A DNA stretch of 50,397 nt from Nannochloropsis salina CCMP1776 (lineage: Eukaryota > Sar > Eustigmatophyceae > Eustigmatales > Monodopsidaceae). The DNA is taken from NCBI GenBank assembly GCA_004565275.1, contig SDOX01000050.1, positions 24,141-74,537 of the forward strand, written 5' to 3'. Position numbers and translations under genes: made by a program. Below are positions 34,401 through 46,189 of this stretch, in pieces (the first letter of the stretch is position 1; every line of letters starts with the position of its first letter). The notes under the pieces are model-generated. The model was not told where the DNA came from. It saw nothing but the letters and a program-made list of their open reading frames with translations, and ran no database searches.

Positions 34401-37400
34401 ACTGTGCCAACTTAACACAAAAAATCCGACAGTTAACATATGTTTACTCCCACACTACATTTCATCTAGCTGAATCCGCCAATGTGCTGGGTTTTATTCC
34501 GGCTTTCAACGATGCCTCCTCCTCCATTCCCGGTACTTGTCCTTCCTATACATACCTGTCATCTCCCTCAGGCAGCATGAGGGTATAGAAGCTCTCAGTG
34601 TAATCCTTCCGCAATTGCTCTGGCGTGGGCAGGTAATCTGTCGTCAACGGAAGGATTGCGGGTTGGCAAAGGCTTTTCCAGTTGGGGCCTAGGGGAAGAG
34701 GAAGGGTATGAAGAGTTGGTAAGGAAGAGACGTCGGTAGAAGAAAGCTACTGAAAGACAACAAACCTGGGGAGTGCTTAAACTCCACCTCGCCCGGGGGG
34801 AAGACGTGCGACCACCTACAGAGAAAATATAAATGTTTATTCCGTTAAAAACGTCAGAGAAATAGAACACGAGCATCATCCACGAGCTTTTAAATGATCA
34901 CGTCTCTCGGCCCCGATCCTTCCGTGCCCTATTTCTCCTCTCGCTTACCGTCGATGGTTGTGCGTTCGCTTCTGAAGCAGCTCTGCCTCGTCTTCCCGTC
35001 GAAATGGGTTAATGGTACCCGCCCTTTCCCTTAACCCCACAGGTCCTCCTCCTGTAGCCCCTCCACTCGACGAATATCCCAAGCCGGCAGTTGTGGAGGG
35101 TTGACTGGGGAAAGAATGGTGACTGCGTGAATTGTGCGAGTTCCCAAGCGAGGTCAGAGAGCTGCGACTTATAGATGCATGCAATAATCCACTACCCCTT
35201 CCACGCTCCCTCATCGCTTCCTTTCCGGCTAAAATGGAGCTGTTCGGCGTGCGTCCACCCGACAAGGGTCGATTGGAAGACATCGAAACTGGCGAACCAC
35301 CTGAATTAAAGAAGCGAAAAAAGACATATTATTAAATGATCACCGCGCTAAACTATTCTAAACCTTGCTGAAACTCATAGCCAAACTCGAAACTCTGCTT
35401 GTAGGCTATTAAACAATTCCTACTTTCTCCATTCCAATGCTTCTCTGATCCTCCGTACCAAGTTCTACTCCATCCGAAGCCCGTGTCGGTGACGTTGTTG
35501 CAGCTGCCGACAAAGCCGAGAAAGAGGGAGATGGCTTGGGGATTTGAATGCCTTTCCTGTCGGCCTCTCTTCGTTCTTCCCGCCCTTTTTCATATCTGTC
35601 TTCCGCCTGCCCAGCGGCTTGATGCATGGATCTACACAATGAGGTCGTTCTTATAAGCGGAGCGTCTGAAGAAAATTTTAGATGCAGGAATGAAATACTC
35701 ATTAATGGCGAACAAACAAAAGTGACACCAAGAGGATGAGTGGAGAAGCCAACAATATCCGAACGAAACGAAAACCGCTTCAACAAATTAGGGCTGTATA
35801 AGCCGTGTAAACAGAATAGCCCGACCACTCGAAGGCAAGAAGGTGAAAGCATGCATTCGTATGAGCCTGTCACGTGCATTCTATTGTTCCAGCTGTTTTC
35901 TCTGTGATAACGTCCTCCCACTATTTCATGCACCCCTTCTGTCTTACCTTCAGTTGCCGAAGAAGAGAGAAAGGTGAGACTTGTGGTGCTTGAGGGTGGC
36001 TTGCAGAAATTTTCAATTTTCGAATGGCCTACAAACGTGGATCGCATTCCAAGAGGCGAGCAGTCAAGGCCCTGTCAAGGAGATTTATTTGCGGGAAGGC
36101 CATTCAACAATCAGCGAACGCGAAAATAGAAAGAAGTTAGAAAGATGTTACAGTAAACTCAACAAGAATGAATTCACGCACCATTGTCGATGACACCGAT
36201 AAAGGCAGCCTACCATGCTCCTCCCGTTCCAAGCACACATGCTGCCTTTGATGCAGGCTTTCCTCGAGCAGCGGTTGATACTGGTCTTCATGATGAGACC
36301 ACGATCCTGGGACGGGACGTGCCTTTCCCCCGTGATTTCCATTCCACTTATTTTTGGGTACGAGAGAAGAAAGTAAGGAAGGAGAGCCTGCCCGAAGGTC
36401 GACAATGCTCTGCGTGCTACTGCTGCGATTGAAGTTGCCTACATCATACTGTAAATACAATTCAAATCCATGAGTCTGAAGTAATTTTGTCCAAACGGAA
36501 GCTGGAAAGATCGAGGGGAAACACGAATAGATAAAGCTGTTAGGGTCGATACAGTCATGCACAGCGATAAGCACACTTACAGGTGGCAACTTTTTGCTGC
36601 TTGCTGTCGGTGGCCGAGAAAGGGGCGGTGGAGTTGAAGGCCGAAAAACAGCCTGGTCGTGTTGTGTCATAGCCTCTAGTATGTCTTTTGGCCGTTTTTC
36701 AAGCATTTTCAACGTTTCTGACGCGTATTTTTCGTCTGATACTTCCACTCTCCCTCCCTCGTTCTCCTTTCGCAGAACTTTACTAAGCCCGGAAGGTGTA
36801 GAAAGAACACGCTGCTCGCGATAAGGGGTAGCGGGCTTTGAAAATCTGCCGCTGCCTTGCTCACCGACCGCTGCCATCGATTGCTTTTGTTGCAACGCCT
36901 TGGATGCACCGTCACTCCGGCTTCTCCCTACAGCCTTGAGGGGAGGAACGAGGGGAGGGAGCAGGGCTAGGCCACTAGTTGTAGCACTGCCGATACTTTT
37001 ACTTCGAGATGGGGTGCGCCCAGCCGACTGTTGAACCCTATCAGGCGTCTCACTCTGACTACTCCAGTCCGCGCTCTCCCTCACGCCTAACGGTTGGCAC
37101 AGATGAAGGCGCAAGGGTGGGATAGCAAGACAAGATCGGGGAGGCAGCTCATGCTGACTTTGACTGCTCGCTTTTCTGTCTTTGGCCTCAAAAGCCTCTT
37201 CTCTTCCAGTTCCGCGCTGTTTACCCTCTGTGTCCATTCCGACGCCCTCCAAAGGGGGTAGGGAGGCGAGACTTGGACCAAAGAGAGCGGCACGAAGGGC
37301 TGGAGGAAGACAAGGAGGCGGTGCAAGCACGGAGGGGGACACGGGTTCACCAGGTATAGTTGGTGCGTCGTCGGTAGCAGATGGACCTCGGACAGCATGT

Positions 37401-40400
37401 GCGGCCCAGAAAGACGGAAGGGAAAGAGGGCGAAAGGATGATTGGAAAAGATGCTTGTCCATCGCCATGGCTGAATGACAAAAAACGAAAAGAGGGAAGG
37501 GTCGGGGGAAGGGAACAGAAAGTGAGGTAGGAGGCATACAGACGGCCCACAATCTTGCTTCCATGTGAGTCTTAAAGACCCTATGGACACCACCCTATAA
37601 CCCACCACACTATATGTATAAAATCTTACAGAAATCGTTGTTTCACAGCCATTCCTCCCTGCTTACCCAAAATATGGTAATCTAAGTGTTCTTGATGTTG
37701 ATGAGACCAGCAGTCTCCCCCTTCACGTCCTCCGTCTCCTCCTCCTTGCCTCAAAGCCATGCCGTCGGGGAGTAGCGACGGACCGAGAGATGGTAGGGGG
37801 GCAATGCTTTTCTCTCTCACTCCCTCCAACCACCCTTCCATTCCCTCTATTCCCCTTCCTGCATATGTCCCTGTTCTCGTGCTCCAAGGCACCTCGGAAC
37901 CACTGGAAAGAATGGAAGGAGTCTGTCGCTGCTGGAAGGCAGGCATGGATGAGGATGAGGACAAGCTTGTGAAAGGCACTAAAGATGAAAGAGGGTAATC
38001 CGTTGTAGAGAGGCCTTCGGGACTAAAGTAGGAGATATGCATCCAGTGAGGCACTTCAAAGGGCGAGCTATCTCTAATTGTATCGGAAAATTGGAGTGAT
38101 GTGTCGCGGAATGAGCAGGGATCAATGGCGGTTCAGAACAAACTATGCTGATGTTGTGAGAATTAGTAGAGGGGGAATGCCAAACAGAAAAGCCACACTT
38201 CCATAAAGGAAAAAGAAAAGTGCACCTTTCCGTGTTGAACTTGTCCCTGCAAATAAAGAGGGGTACAATATGGAGGGGCGGCCGGGCGAGCGAGAGCAGA
38301 TCCATGCCTATCCCATCATCCATCATACGCTGCTTGGTAATGCCAGAGAGTTTCGAATCCACCTGCGAGAGAGGACGGGCAACGTGCATGCGCTTGGTTG
38401 AGACTAATCGTGCGATACGTGGTGAAAAAAGGGGGAACCCAAAAATATAAGGACCCTGGATTCTACTCGGTAAATTACCTCAATTACGCCTGTGGAAGGG
38501 GATATCATCAAAATACTGTTTCCGGTACGCGTGAGGTCCCTGTCCATGTAGTGCTTCTCCAACACATTTAACGTCACATTGATGGCCTCCAAAAAATTGC
38601 CACGTGCTGCTTTCGCAGGCACACCTGTCCAAAAAGTTGTGAGGATGTAGAATGAGACAAAAAGACCGACACCCACATGGCCACTGCTCCGGCACACGGT
38701 GCAAGTTCTTCTTGTGTGCCTTTGTTACCCTCTTAGCCGGCTTTCATCAGCTTGCGATATACTTACCTGGCCAACCTTGCACTGTTTCCCACCGTAGCAC
38801 CTTCGCAAATGCTAGAGCTTCCATTTTCAGGGTCGTCAACAATTTTTGAGTCTCGATCCGGCTTTCATTTTCCAATGCCATCCTGTAGAAGTCTTCGTAA
38901 ATCGCGCCTCCAACCCCATGGCCTTCTTTTTGCGCAGTAGGCGACCCGTTGCCCTCTGAGAACTGGATACTCTCATCAATTCTGCTCCCTCCCCCCATAA
39001 GAAGAAAAATTAAACACAACGAGTGTATTTTATTGTTTCACGATGCAACATCTCAGCCACAGTCCATCAACTGTTCATACCGTAGCTTACCTGAATGATC
39101 CTTCCATCTGAGATTTCGGCGAGAAGGAGGAAGCACAAAAAGCAGGGTCTTGCAAGCTTTGTCGAGACCTTGTGACTCCCTCAGGCAGTTTCTGATGCCA
39201 GCTGAACGACGGCCGGGGAGAGTTGACGGGAGGAGATGCGGCGATCGTTGCTGTAGCGGGCGGCATGAAAGGAGAGAATGAATTAAAAGGCTCGAACGGG
39301 CGATCCGCATGCGGGTGTGGAGATGCATCGTTCGATCTGGGCAGTGCAGGATGTGTTGAGGATGACAAGGACGAGAAGTGGGCGTTGGTGAGGACTTGTT
39401 TAGTGCGCTCCGGTTGTGGAAGGCTGGCCGCGTCGGAAGATTCTTTTCCTACAGTGGTTTGTATCTTTGTTCCCGATTTTTGGCCCCCTCCTGCTTCCAT
39501 TCCAGGAGCGACGGAGCCAGGACAGGAAGCGGGAGAATGGTAGTAGAGTCGGGTAAAGAAGACGACAGAGAGGGAGTGCGAAACGTCAAGAGCCCGCCAA
39601 TTTTCCAGCAGCAGGCGTGCGAATGTAAGGAATTTTTCCAGGTATACTGTGTTTATTAAAAAATGGAGTGACGACGAAAGATGAAGCAAGAAACTGGAAA
39701 GGACTGTGCTTAAACAAAGGTGTGCGGAAGGCAGGGACCCACAGACTTCCTCCTTTTCTTCCTTTCATCCATTCCGCTGCTATACCTTCTCCGTCCGGGG
39801 CATAGTCCCACATCTCGTAAGACATCTGCACGAGCCAAAAAATGCGAGCTGAGCGGGACCTGTTCAAAATGTGGACAAAAGGAAGGAGTACACGGGGCAG
39901 AAATAAAGGTCGAGGCAAGAAGGGCAAGCGAGAAGACAGGAAAATAGTAGAGGGCATACCGAAATGTCATTTTGGTGTCCGCCGTGAGTAAGCCGCTACA
40001 AACTGAGCTCTCCCCGCGGGAAAGCTCCTTGACGCGGGCACGGATGCCTGATGGCAAATCAGAACGGAAGTGTGACGGCAAAAGGAGAAGGGAAGTATAC
40101 GTTTCATAGAGGACATGAGCCTAGCGGACGGAAAAAGCAAGAGAGGGGCGAGAAACAGGACGGGAAGTACCGATTGTATTGACATGTTGTCCAAGATAAG
40201 CCGCTTTGCCCCCCGAGGAGGTGGTGATGGCCTGCTTGAAACGCCTGGAATGATTAGGAGAAGTTCAAGTCGCTTTATCGTAATCGTTATTACAAAAAGA
40301 GGAGTAGTCACTCCAAACAGCAGCTGCCAATGCCGGTAGGTCAGATCTTGGAGCACCTGACCATGCTGTACGGGTCTCTCTAGCCCTGTCTCTCCGTCTC

Positions 40401-41836
40401 ACTGCCCTTACCCCCCGTCAAAGTGCGGTCCTCGGACAAAGCTTCAATACCTCCTCACCTACCACATATCTGCGCGCGAAATAAAGTCGTCTTTGAAAAC
40501 CAGCTCGACAAAATCCAAACGAGCCTTGCTTGGCTCGGCCTTGTGGACCTCCACCTTGTTCCATGGGGAGGAAATCCCGAAGCGTGGTTGGGGGGTATTG
40601 AATAAAATCCATTTGGGAGGCGATGGCGAATTTTAAATCCTTCTTTCCGTATGGTCTCGCGTCTTACCTCTTGATAAGCATGCAGGCCGAAGGCCTCTGC
40701 CACAGACTTGAGAATCGAAATCTGCATCCGTGCTACCTGTTGTCGCAAGGCCGCCAGGTCAGAGAAGAGGAGAGAGCGAGCCGTCGCAAAAGGAGACACA
40801 TAGTGCAAAAAGATAGTGGGAAGCTCAGGACGTGATATTTGAGCCCGAAGGGCAGCGAAAATTTTGCCCAAAGGAACGTTCCCAGACATGCCACAAGAAA
40901 ATTCGAGGACCAGGGACCAGTACAGTCCCGGGACTTTACCTTGCCCGCGGGAGGAATGGAAGTCACTTGCAAAAATATATTGTTGCTGCTACTACTACCC
41001 TTGCCACTGCGCCCGACTCTTTTGCTTGGTGTCGGCGCCTCCGGTGTCAGTGAGGTAGAAGGCGGCGATGCGCGTGCTTGGCGGTCTGTGCGGGAAGGGC
41101 CCATGCCGATTCCCCCAATGATCCCCGATCGGACCATGCCCTCCCCGATTACTTCGTGCTCTTTTGCTCCAGTCTGCGGCCTTCCCACACCAGCTCCCTC
41201 CAGCGTATTGTCCTCGGTGAAGCCTTTTCTGCTGCTGCTTTCACTAGCTAGCCTTCCCGGGAGGCCTCCTGTGTCATTCCGTATACTCATCTCCCCCGGT
41301 GCCATTCCCGTGTAAGGATCAAGAGTGTCCTTGGGGCCATCTGGTGACGAATGGAAATCGCTCTTATGCCTAGAGCCTCCTCCCTCCATGACCCCCTCTG
41401 GGCTCTCTGTGCCCCCAAGGCCCTCACCACCGTTTCGAGCTTGAGACATCAAGTGCGCAGACGTACTACCCTCTGATCGCCCTCCCAGGTCGTTCCCTCC
41501 CGTGATGAATGATGAGCCACTTCCTCCAACCCTCTCTGCTGATAATGGCATGGAAGAAGATGCGTGGGCCGAGGGAGATGATGAAGTCGAGCTGCTGGAG
41601 GCAAAGCTGTAGGAGAGCGGGATTATCTCCAGGACGTCATAGAGGGCGATAGAGGGAAACACGTCCGGATTTATGATCACCTCCTCGGAAGAAAACGAAA
41701 GTTCGTGAATGTGTAGCGAGTATGCGAATGCTGCAGCTGTTGTGCTCGGTGGGCCATGGAATTGGTGCCGGGGAGGAGCCTTTACAGACCCTGTGTAATT
41801 ACCAGTCACGGCAGGAGGCGACGGTGCGCGCAGCAT
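31481..41836 (-). CDS. IML1: IML1/DEPDC5 homologue, GATOR1 complex subunit, many exons
   Basis: Iml1/DEPDC5 with Npr2 and Npr3 forms GATOR1, a GTPase-activating complex at the lysosome/vacuole that restrains TORC1 under amino-acid shortage. Matches to the family occur in order along the strand: [17 protein letters not shown] (exon 1, 41836-40940), [19 protein letters not shown] (~40.5 kb), [10 protein letters not shown] (~39.8), [14 protein letters not shown] (~39.6), [15 protein letters not shown] (~38.9), [20 protein letters not shown] (~38.6), [20 protein letters not shown] (~38.3), [11 protein letters not shown] (~38.0), [10 protein letters not shown] (~35.0), [17 protein letters not shown] (~34.8), [20 protein letters not shown] (~34.6), [11 protein letters not shown] (~33.9), [14 protein letters not shown] (~33.5) and [13 protein letters not shown] (~32.7). 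The C-terminus is Gln-rich then [14 protein letters not shown]. Long Ser/Pro-rich insertions lie in exon 1 and at 37.5-36.6 kb. The DEP domain appears absent. The end at 31481 and several small exons are approximate. Confidence 0.95.
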
Positions 41837-42289
41837 CTCTGTTGCTAGAACATGAATAGAAAGCTATTGAACAGGCATGAAGTTGAACTTAATATGAGAT
41901 TCTTCTGCTCTTGCCCTTCTAGACCTGAGGAAAGTTGAAGGTGATAACGCGAAGCATGTGCTAGTGCCATCCGCTTCAAAGTCAATTACACCACAGTTTG
42001 CTTCTCAAAAAGCAAGCAACCAACTGGATCAACCGCCTCGCAGACAGTCCGACACTCCTGCTATTGTGGTATACTGCCTATTCCGCCAAAGCGCGCACGT
42101 TCACTTGCTTCGGACACGGAGTTGAACCGAATAACCTCCTCACTCGGCTCTCTAACTCCTTGAGACCTCACTTTGATAAAAAGGGGAAGCGCACAATGAC
42201 AGGCAAACAAAGAGATAATATTGGAATTGACACGAATTATCTGATGTCGCGCAGTTTTTTTTCCCCTCAACCACCCTCTTGCTTTTCTA
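41837..42289. other. divergent promoter region between IML1 and CDC123
   Basis: About 450 bases separate the two start codons, so the promoters must be shared or adjacent. I see no clear motif. Confidence 0.45.
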
Positions 42290-43978
42290 ATGACTCTTGA
42301 AGCCTCTTCGCGTGGTGGGCATAGGCCTCAAGGAAATCACGTCGCGTCTGCCATGAAAAGCCAGCCTCAAGGAAAGATATGGGGTGCAGCAGAAATTTTT
42401 CGCCGCCGACAACGTCTCATCGCCCTCCAAGCATGTCAGGTGCACCTTTGGTCACCTTTGTTTCGCCCTTGGACGCTGAAATCTCGATCTATTCCGTTGT
42501 CCAGGCCCCTCGTGGAATGGCTGCAGGTAACAGGCATCTTTGAATCAATACCTCCCTCTAGCCATGATTACCATAGTCTTTATATCAAAAATATACATTT
42601 GTAGTGCTTGATCGGTTTTCCAGCAATTTTGTTCCTGCTATTCATGCATCCTCAACAGGCAGACGGGATAGTCTTGCCAGATAACGTTATCCTGACCAGT
42701 ACTGACGGAACGAGCAGTCAATCATATTCCGACAATGAGAACGAAGACATTGGGTGGCGAAGAGGCGATGACCGTCCTAGTGATTCGTCTCTTTCGTTTC
42801 TTTCTGTGTTCGAGCTGGCCTTGACAGAAGCTCTTGCGGAATTGGGTGGACAAGCTGTCCCAAAGATGAATTAGAGCGTGCCTCGCGATGCAGCCTGGTA
42901 TTTGGGAGATGGGATAGTTTTGATGGTTGAGTCTCTATGTTCCTTCGTCACACAGACGCTGCTTTTCAAGCAGGAAGCTTGCCAATGGCCTGTATTTCCC
43001 TGTAACATCCGCTGGGAACATGGACTCCTCTGAGAAATAGAAGGCAGGGAAGGGCATACGCCTTACAACTCTGATCGTTTACCTTTGTTTTTGTACTCTC
43101 TCCTTATCGGCCGGACAGGATCAATGGTGGGACTTTAAAATGCGAGACCCCCGGTGACATCATGCTCCTGCTCAAGAGCTCCGATCGCGTTCAGGAGGAT
43201 CTGAACCGCCTCCTTAAAACGGTGAGAAAGGATGTCGACGAGTCAGGTTACTAAATGGGATGGGACGCGGCTTGTAAACCGCTGTCGATTCTCATAGACG
43301 TGATCTTGTGCACCTCCTTGCCCATTTCCACCCAAACTCCCTCTTTCTGTTTCGGCAGTCCGCGCCTCCCGATACTTCTTTTAGATTCTCGCCCACGCTG
43401 ACGCTCCGGATATGGGCGACCCTGCTCCCCTTTATGCTCTTTCGCTGCTTCATTTATCGTTCCTCTCTCTGTGCCATCAGCCAGCGGGAGCCTTCTGCCT
43501 TCTATCCCTTCCTCGCTGCTGAAGGGTCTCGCCTGAGTACGCTCCTTTATGACTTCTTCCTGCACGAGGGAAGAGAGGGGCTTCGGGCCTTCAGAGACTC
43601 TTTGAACACGGAGATTGGACAACGAAGGATGAAGTGGGAGAAAAAGGAGGACTGGCTGAAGAAACAGAGAAGAAAATGGGAGGAAAAGAAGGCCTGGCTG
43701 TATGCGTGGACGTGTATGTGGACCGACGGGACAAGGTCTGGGTGCTTGACGTAGCTCCTTGGGGCCCGCCCACCGATTCGTTGTTATTTGAGTGGATCGA
43801 GGCGGATGCAGAGGATGACAGTGGGGGACACGTGCCATGGAAGCTCGACTCGATGGATGGTCGCCAGTGTGTTTCAGCGGGAGGAAAGGAGCATGTGATC
43901 TATCGGGTGGGAGACGGAGACATCTCCATAAAGCCGGACACTTGGTCTTCATGTCGCGTCCCTTTGGAGATGAAGTAG
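42290..43978 (+). CDS. CDC123: CDC123 (D123) family eIF2 assembly factor; in-frame TAG at a conserved Trp
   Basis: CDC123 is an ATP-grasp protein that helps join eIF2 alpha and gamma during assembly of translation factor eIF2. Exons: 42290-42526, 42659-42897, 43119-43221, 43359 to about 43630, about 43690-43978; the first four borders are in phase. Family marks: VHLWSPLFRPWTLKSRSIPL, DGIVLPDNV, EDIGWR, GGQAVPKMN, SVPRDAAW, LKCETPGDIMLLLKSSDRV, FRCFIYRSSLCAISQRE and VWVLDVAPWGPPTDSLLFEW. Between KMN and SVPRDAAW the family has Trp, but codon 42872-42874 is TAG in the same frame, while the next donor (42898) and acceptor still splice perfectly. The frame also changes between 43590 and 43700, where an intron starting near GTGGGAG is possible but not proven. 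It is either an allele, a read error, a decaying gene or a recoded stop. An in-frame Met at 42353 is an alternative start. Confidence 0.88.
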
Positions 43979-44332
43979 CACATGGCATCAGAGATATTGG
44001 ATTTGCAAGCGATACAGCGGTCTACGCTCAGAGAGCAAAGAGGAGGCGAGGAAGCGGATGCCAGCGACAGTACTGATGACGGCGCAGGTATTGCATGCAT
44101 AAATTTACTTTGAAAGAATTAAATAGTGCTCTACCTGCTAGTCAAGGGTAAATATTCGGTTTTTGTGTGGAAACAGCGATCTTGCTTTATGCGAGGGTCT
44201 ATGGCGCCTTGCACAACAAAAGCTTGGACACGCCTCCATCTATTTGCGCCAATAACGTAACTATCGGCAGCTGAGAGAGTGCAAAAGAGGACAAATTCAG
44301 TAGAGATGGCAACAGCAAGAGAGTAGAAAGAA
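43979..44332. other. intergenic, 3' of CDC123
   Basis: Holds the 3' end of CDC123. I find no signal-peptide exon here that would supply an N-terminus for the next gene. Confidence 0.4.
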
Positions 44333-46189
44333 ATGCGAACCCACTGCGACGCCCACTGCGACTCCCACTGCCACGCCCCCTGCCACGCCCACGCCGGCGC
44401 CTTGTCGTGGATCATCGTGGAGCAGTGTTTTAAAAAATGTTGGGAAGCGACACCCACTGCCACACCTACTATGTCGCCCACAGCCACACCCACCGCCACG
44501 CCCACAGCCACGCCCACAGCGACAACCACTGCCTCCCCCACTGCCACACCCCCTGCCACACCTACTATGTCGCCCACAGCCACACCCACTGCCATACCTA
44601 CTATGTCGCCGACAGCTACAGACCGTCGTCTCTCGGCGCATCCGGGATCAAGCAGGCATGGAGGCATCATGGCTCTCGGTCAAGCTGGAAACCGACACCT
44701 GCAGTCAATCGATACCCCGGAGGCTTGCTATGAATACTGCTCGCTGAATGCGGGCGAGGTAGTACCGTTCCTCTTCAGCTGGAATACCGTGACCAGACAG
44801 TGCTTCTGCTGCGTCGGAGTGTGCACACCCCTGGTCTTCGATCCTGATTTCAACGTGTACGAAGCGCTCTTGCCTAAGACGTCTTCCCTGACTTCCATTC
44901 CTACTGCGATGCCCACCAAGTCGCCTACTGGCACGCCCACTGCCTCCCCGACTGGGACGCCCCCTGCCACACCTACTATGTCGCCCACAAGCACACCCAC
45001 TACCACACCTACTATGTCGCCGACAGCTACACCCACTGCCACACCTACTATGTCGCCGACAGCCACACCCACTGCCACACCTACTATGTCGCCGACAGCC
45101 TCGCCTACTGCCACACCTACTATGTCGCCCACAGCCACACCCACTGCCACACCTACTATGTCGCCGACAGCCTCGCCTACTGCCACACCTACTATGTCGC
45201 CGACAGCCTCGCCTACTGCCACACCTACTATGTCGCCGACAGCCACACCCACTGCCACACCCACTGCCTCCCCCACGGCTACGCCCACTCCCTCACCTAC
45301 TCCCACGCCCACGCCGGTGCCTGGTCCTGGATCATCGTGGGAGAGTATCTTTGTAAACACTGGAAACAATAATGCCATTGGCTACCACGATGGAACATAC
45401 GTAACCGTCGGCTCACCTTCATCCATTTACTACAGCAACAACAATGGGGTGACTTGGGCTAAGGCAACGACCATTCCACCTACCAGCGCGTACACTGGCG
45501 TCGCCTACGGCAATTCCACATGGGTCGCTGTCGCGCAACAATCGCCATGGGTCGTAAGTAGTGTAGATGCGAATACATGGACCGCTCGGACGCCCGCGGA
45601 GCAGGCGTTTTGGAGGTCGGTCGTATACGGCAACAGTCTCTTTGTGGCAGTGGCAACCAACAAGGTCATGACAAGTCCCGATGGCGAGAGCTGGACGTCT
45701 AGAACATCCGCTGCAAACTCGGCTTGGTGGGACATCACGTATGGGGGTAGTCTCTTCGTCGCCGTAGCCAGTGCTACTTCTGGCACTCTGGTCATGACAA
45801 GCCCAGACGGCAGCAACTGGACAGGTCGAACTGCTGCGACACTCAACAACTGGAGAAGTGTGACCTACGGAGAAAACTTGTTCGTAGCCGTGAGCCAAAC
45901 CGGCACCACCAATCGCGTCATGACAAGCCCGGATGGCACTACATGGACCTCAAGAACGAGCGCCAGTGATAATGATTGGCAAGGCGTGACATGGGGGAAC
46001 GGGACGTTTGTGGCAGTATCCTTTACCGGTACGGGCAACAGGGTGATGACGAGCCCCGACGGCTTCACTTGGACGAACCAAACAAGCGCATCAGATTCCG
46101 ACTGGCAGGACGTTGTTTTCGGGGGAGACAAATTTATTGCTTGTGCAAACCAAGGGACGTGGAAACTCATGAAGAGCATCGTAGCCTGA
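44333..46189 (+). CDS. surface protein, copy 1: PAN/apple-like domain, Pro/Thr stalk, seven-blade propeller; 5'-truncated
   Basis: An open frame of 618 codons. Residues ~1-40 ([12 protein letters not shown]...) are an out-of-frame reading of a stalk repeat and look spurious; there is no signal peptide. A short [11 protein letters not shown] stalk follows, then a Cys-rich module (CYEYCSLN ... QCFCCVGVC ... [10 protein letters not shown]) of PAN/apple type, a long 12-residue repeat stalk ([12 protein letters not shown]), then about 270 residues with seven repeats of the pattern W-x-x-V-x-Y-G ... FVAV ... VMTSPDGxxWTxRT. These Asp-box-like repeats indicate a seven-blade beta-propeller like those of sialidase/BNR proteins, suggesting carbohydrate or protein binding at the cell surface. 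Its paralogue at 49147 has a proper signal peptide and extra N-terminal domain. It may be a truncated gene, or a 5' exon was missed. Confidence 0.75.
   Translation: MRTHCDAHCDSHCHAPCHAHAGALSWIIVEQCFKKCWEATPTATPTMSPTATPTATPTATPTATTTASPTATPPATPTMSPTATPTAIPTMSPTATDRRLSAHPGSSRHGGIMALGQAGNRHLQSIDTPEACYEYCSLNAGEVVPFLFSWNTVTRQCFCCVGVCTPLVFDPDFNVYEALLPKTSSLTSIPTAMPTKSPTGTPTASPTGTPPATPTMSPTSTPTTTPTMSPTATPTATPTMSPTATPTATPTMSPTASPTATPTMSPTATPTATPTMSPTASPTATPTMSPTASPTATPTMSPTATPTATPTASPTATPTPSPTPTPTPVPGPGSSWESIFVNTGNNNAIGYHDGTYVTVGSPSSIYYSNNNGVTWAKATTIPPTSAYTGVAYGNSTWVAVAQQSPWVVSSVDANTWTARTPAEQAFWRSVVYGNSLFVAVATNKVMTSPDGESWTSRTSAANSAWWDITYGGSLFVAVASATSGTLVMTSPDGSNWTGRTAATLNNWRSVTYGENLFVAVSQTGTTNRVMTSPDGTTWTSRTSASDNDWQGVTWGNGTFVAVSFTGTGNRVMTSPDGFTWTNQTSASDSDWQDVVFGGDKFIACANQGTWKLMKSIVA
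44340..44440 (+). pseudogene. remnant of a third surface-gene copy
   Basis: The bases reading [20 protein letters not shown], in a frame different from the following stalk, match the stalk-propeller junction of copy 1 at about 45300-45370 ([20 protein letters not shown]). The propeller then breaks off into a new stalk start. It looks like a recombination scar between surface-gene copies. Confidence 0.75.
44455..45312 (+). repeat. 36-bp coding tandem repeats (Pro/Thr stalk), two arrays
   Basis: Arrays at 44455-44620 and 44890-45312 repeat a 36-base unit such as acacctactatgtcgccga encoding 12 residues of the type [12 protein letters not shown], with Thr/Ser/Ile variants. Such Thr/Ser-Pro stalks are usually heavily O-glycosylated. 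Confidence 0.95.
44621..45029 (+). repeat. near-identical duplicate segment (partner 49768-50176)
   Basis: About 409 bases covering the PAN/apple-like module and stalk start are the same at 49768-50176 except for two substitutions I can see (Arg/Ser at CFCC-upstream; Leu/Pro after TSS). Flanks are unrelated upstream. Confidence 0.95.

Noticed and set aside
37100-37480. Plus-strand frames inside IML1
   Set aside because: Shadows of the Ser/Pro-rich IML1 exon on the other strand.
44131-45378. Minus-strand frames rich in [14 protein letters not shown]
   Set aside because: They are antisense readings of the 36-bp stalk repeats; the plus frame carries clear domains. The same applies to 49875-50393.
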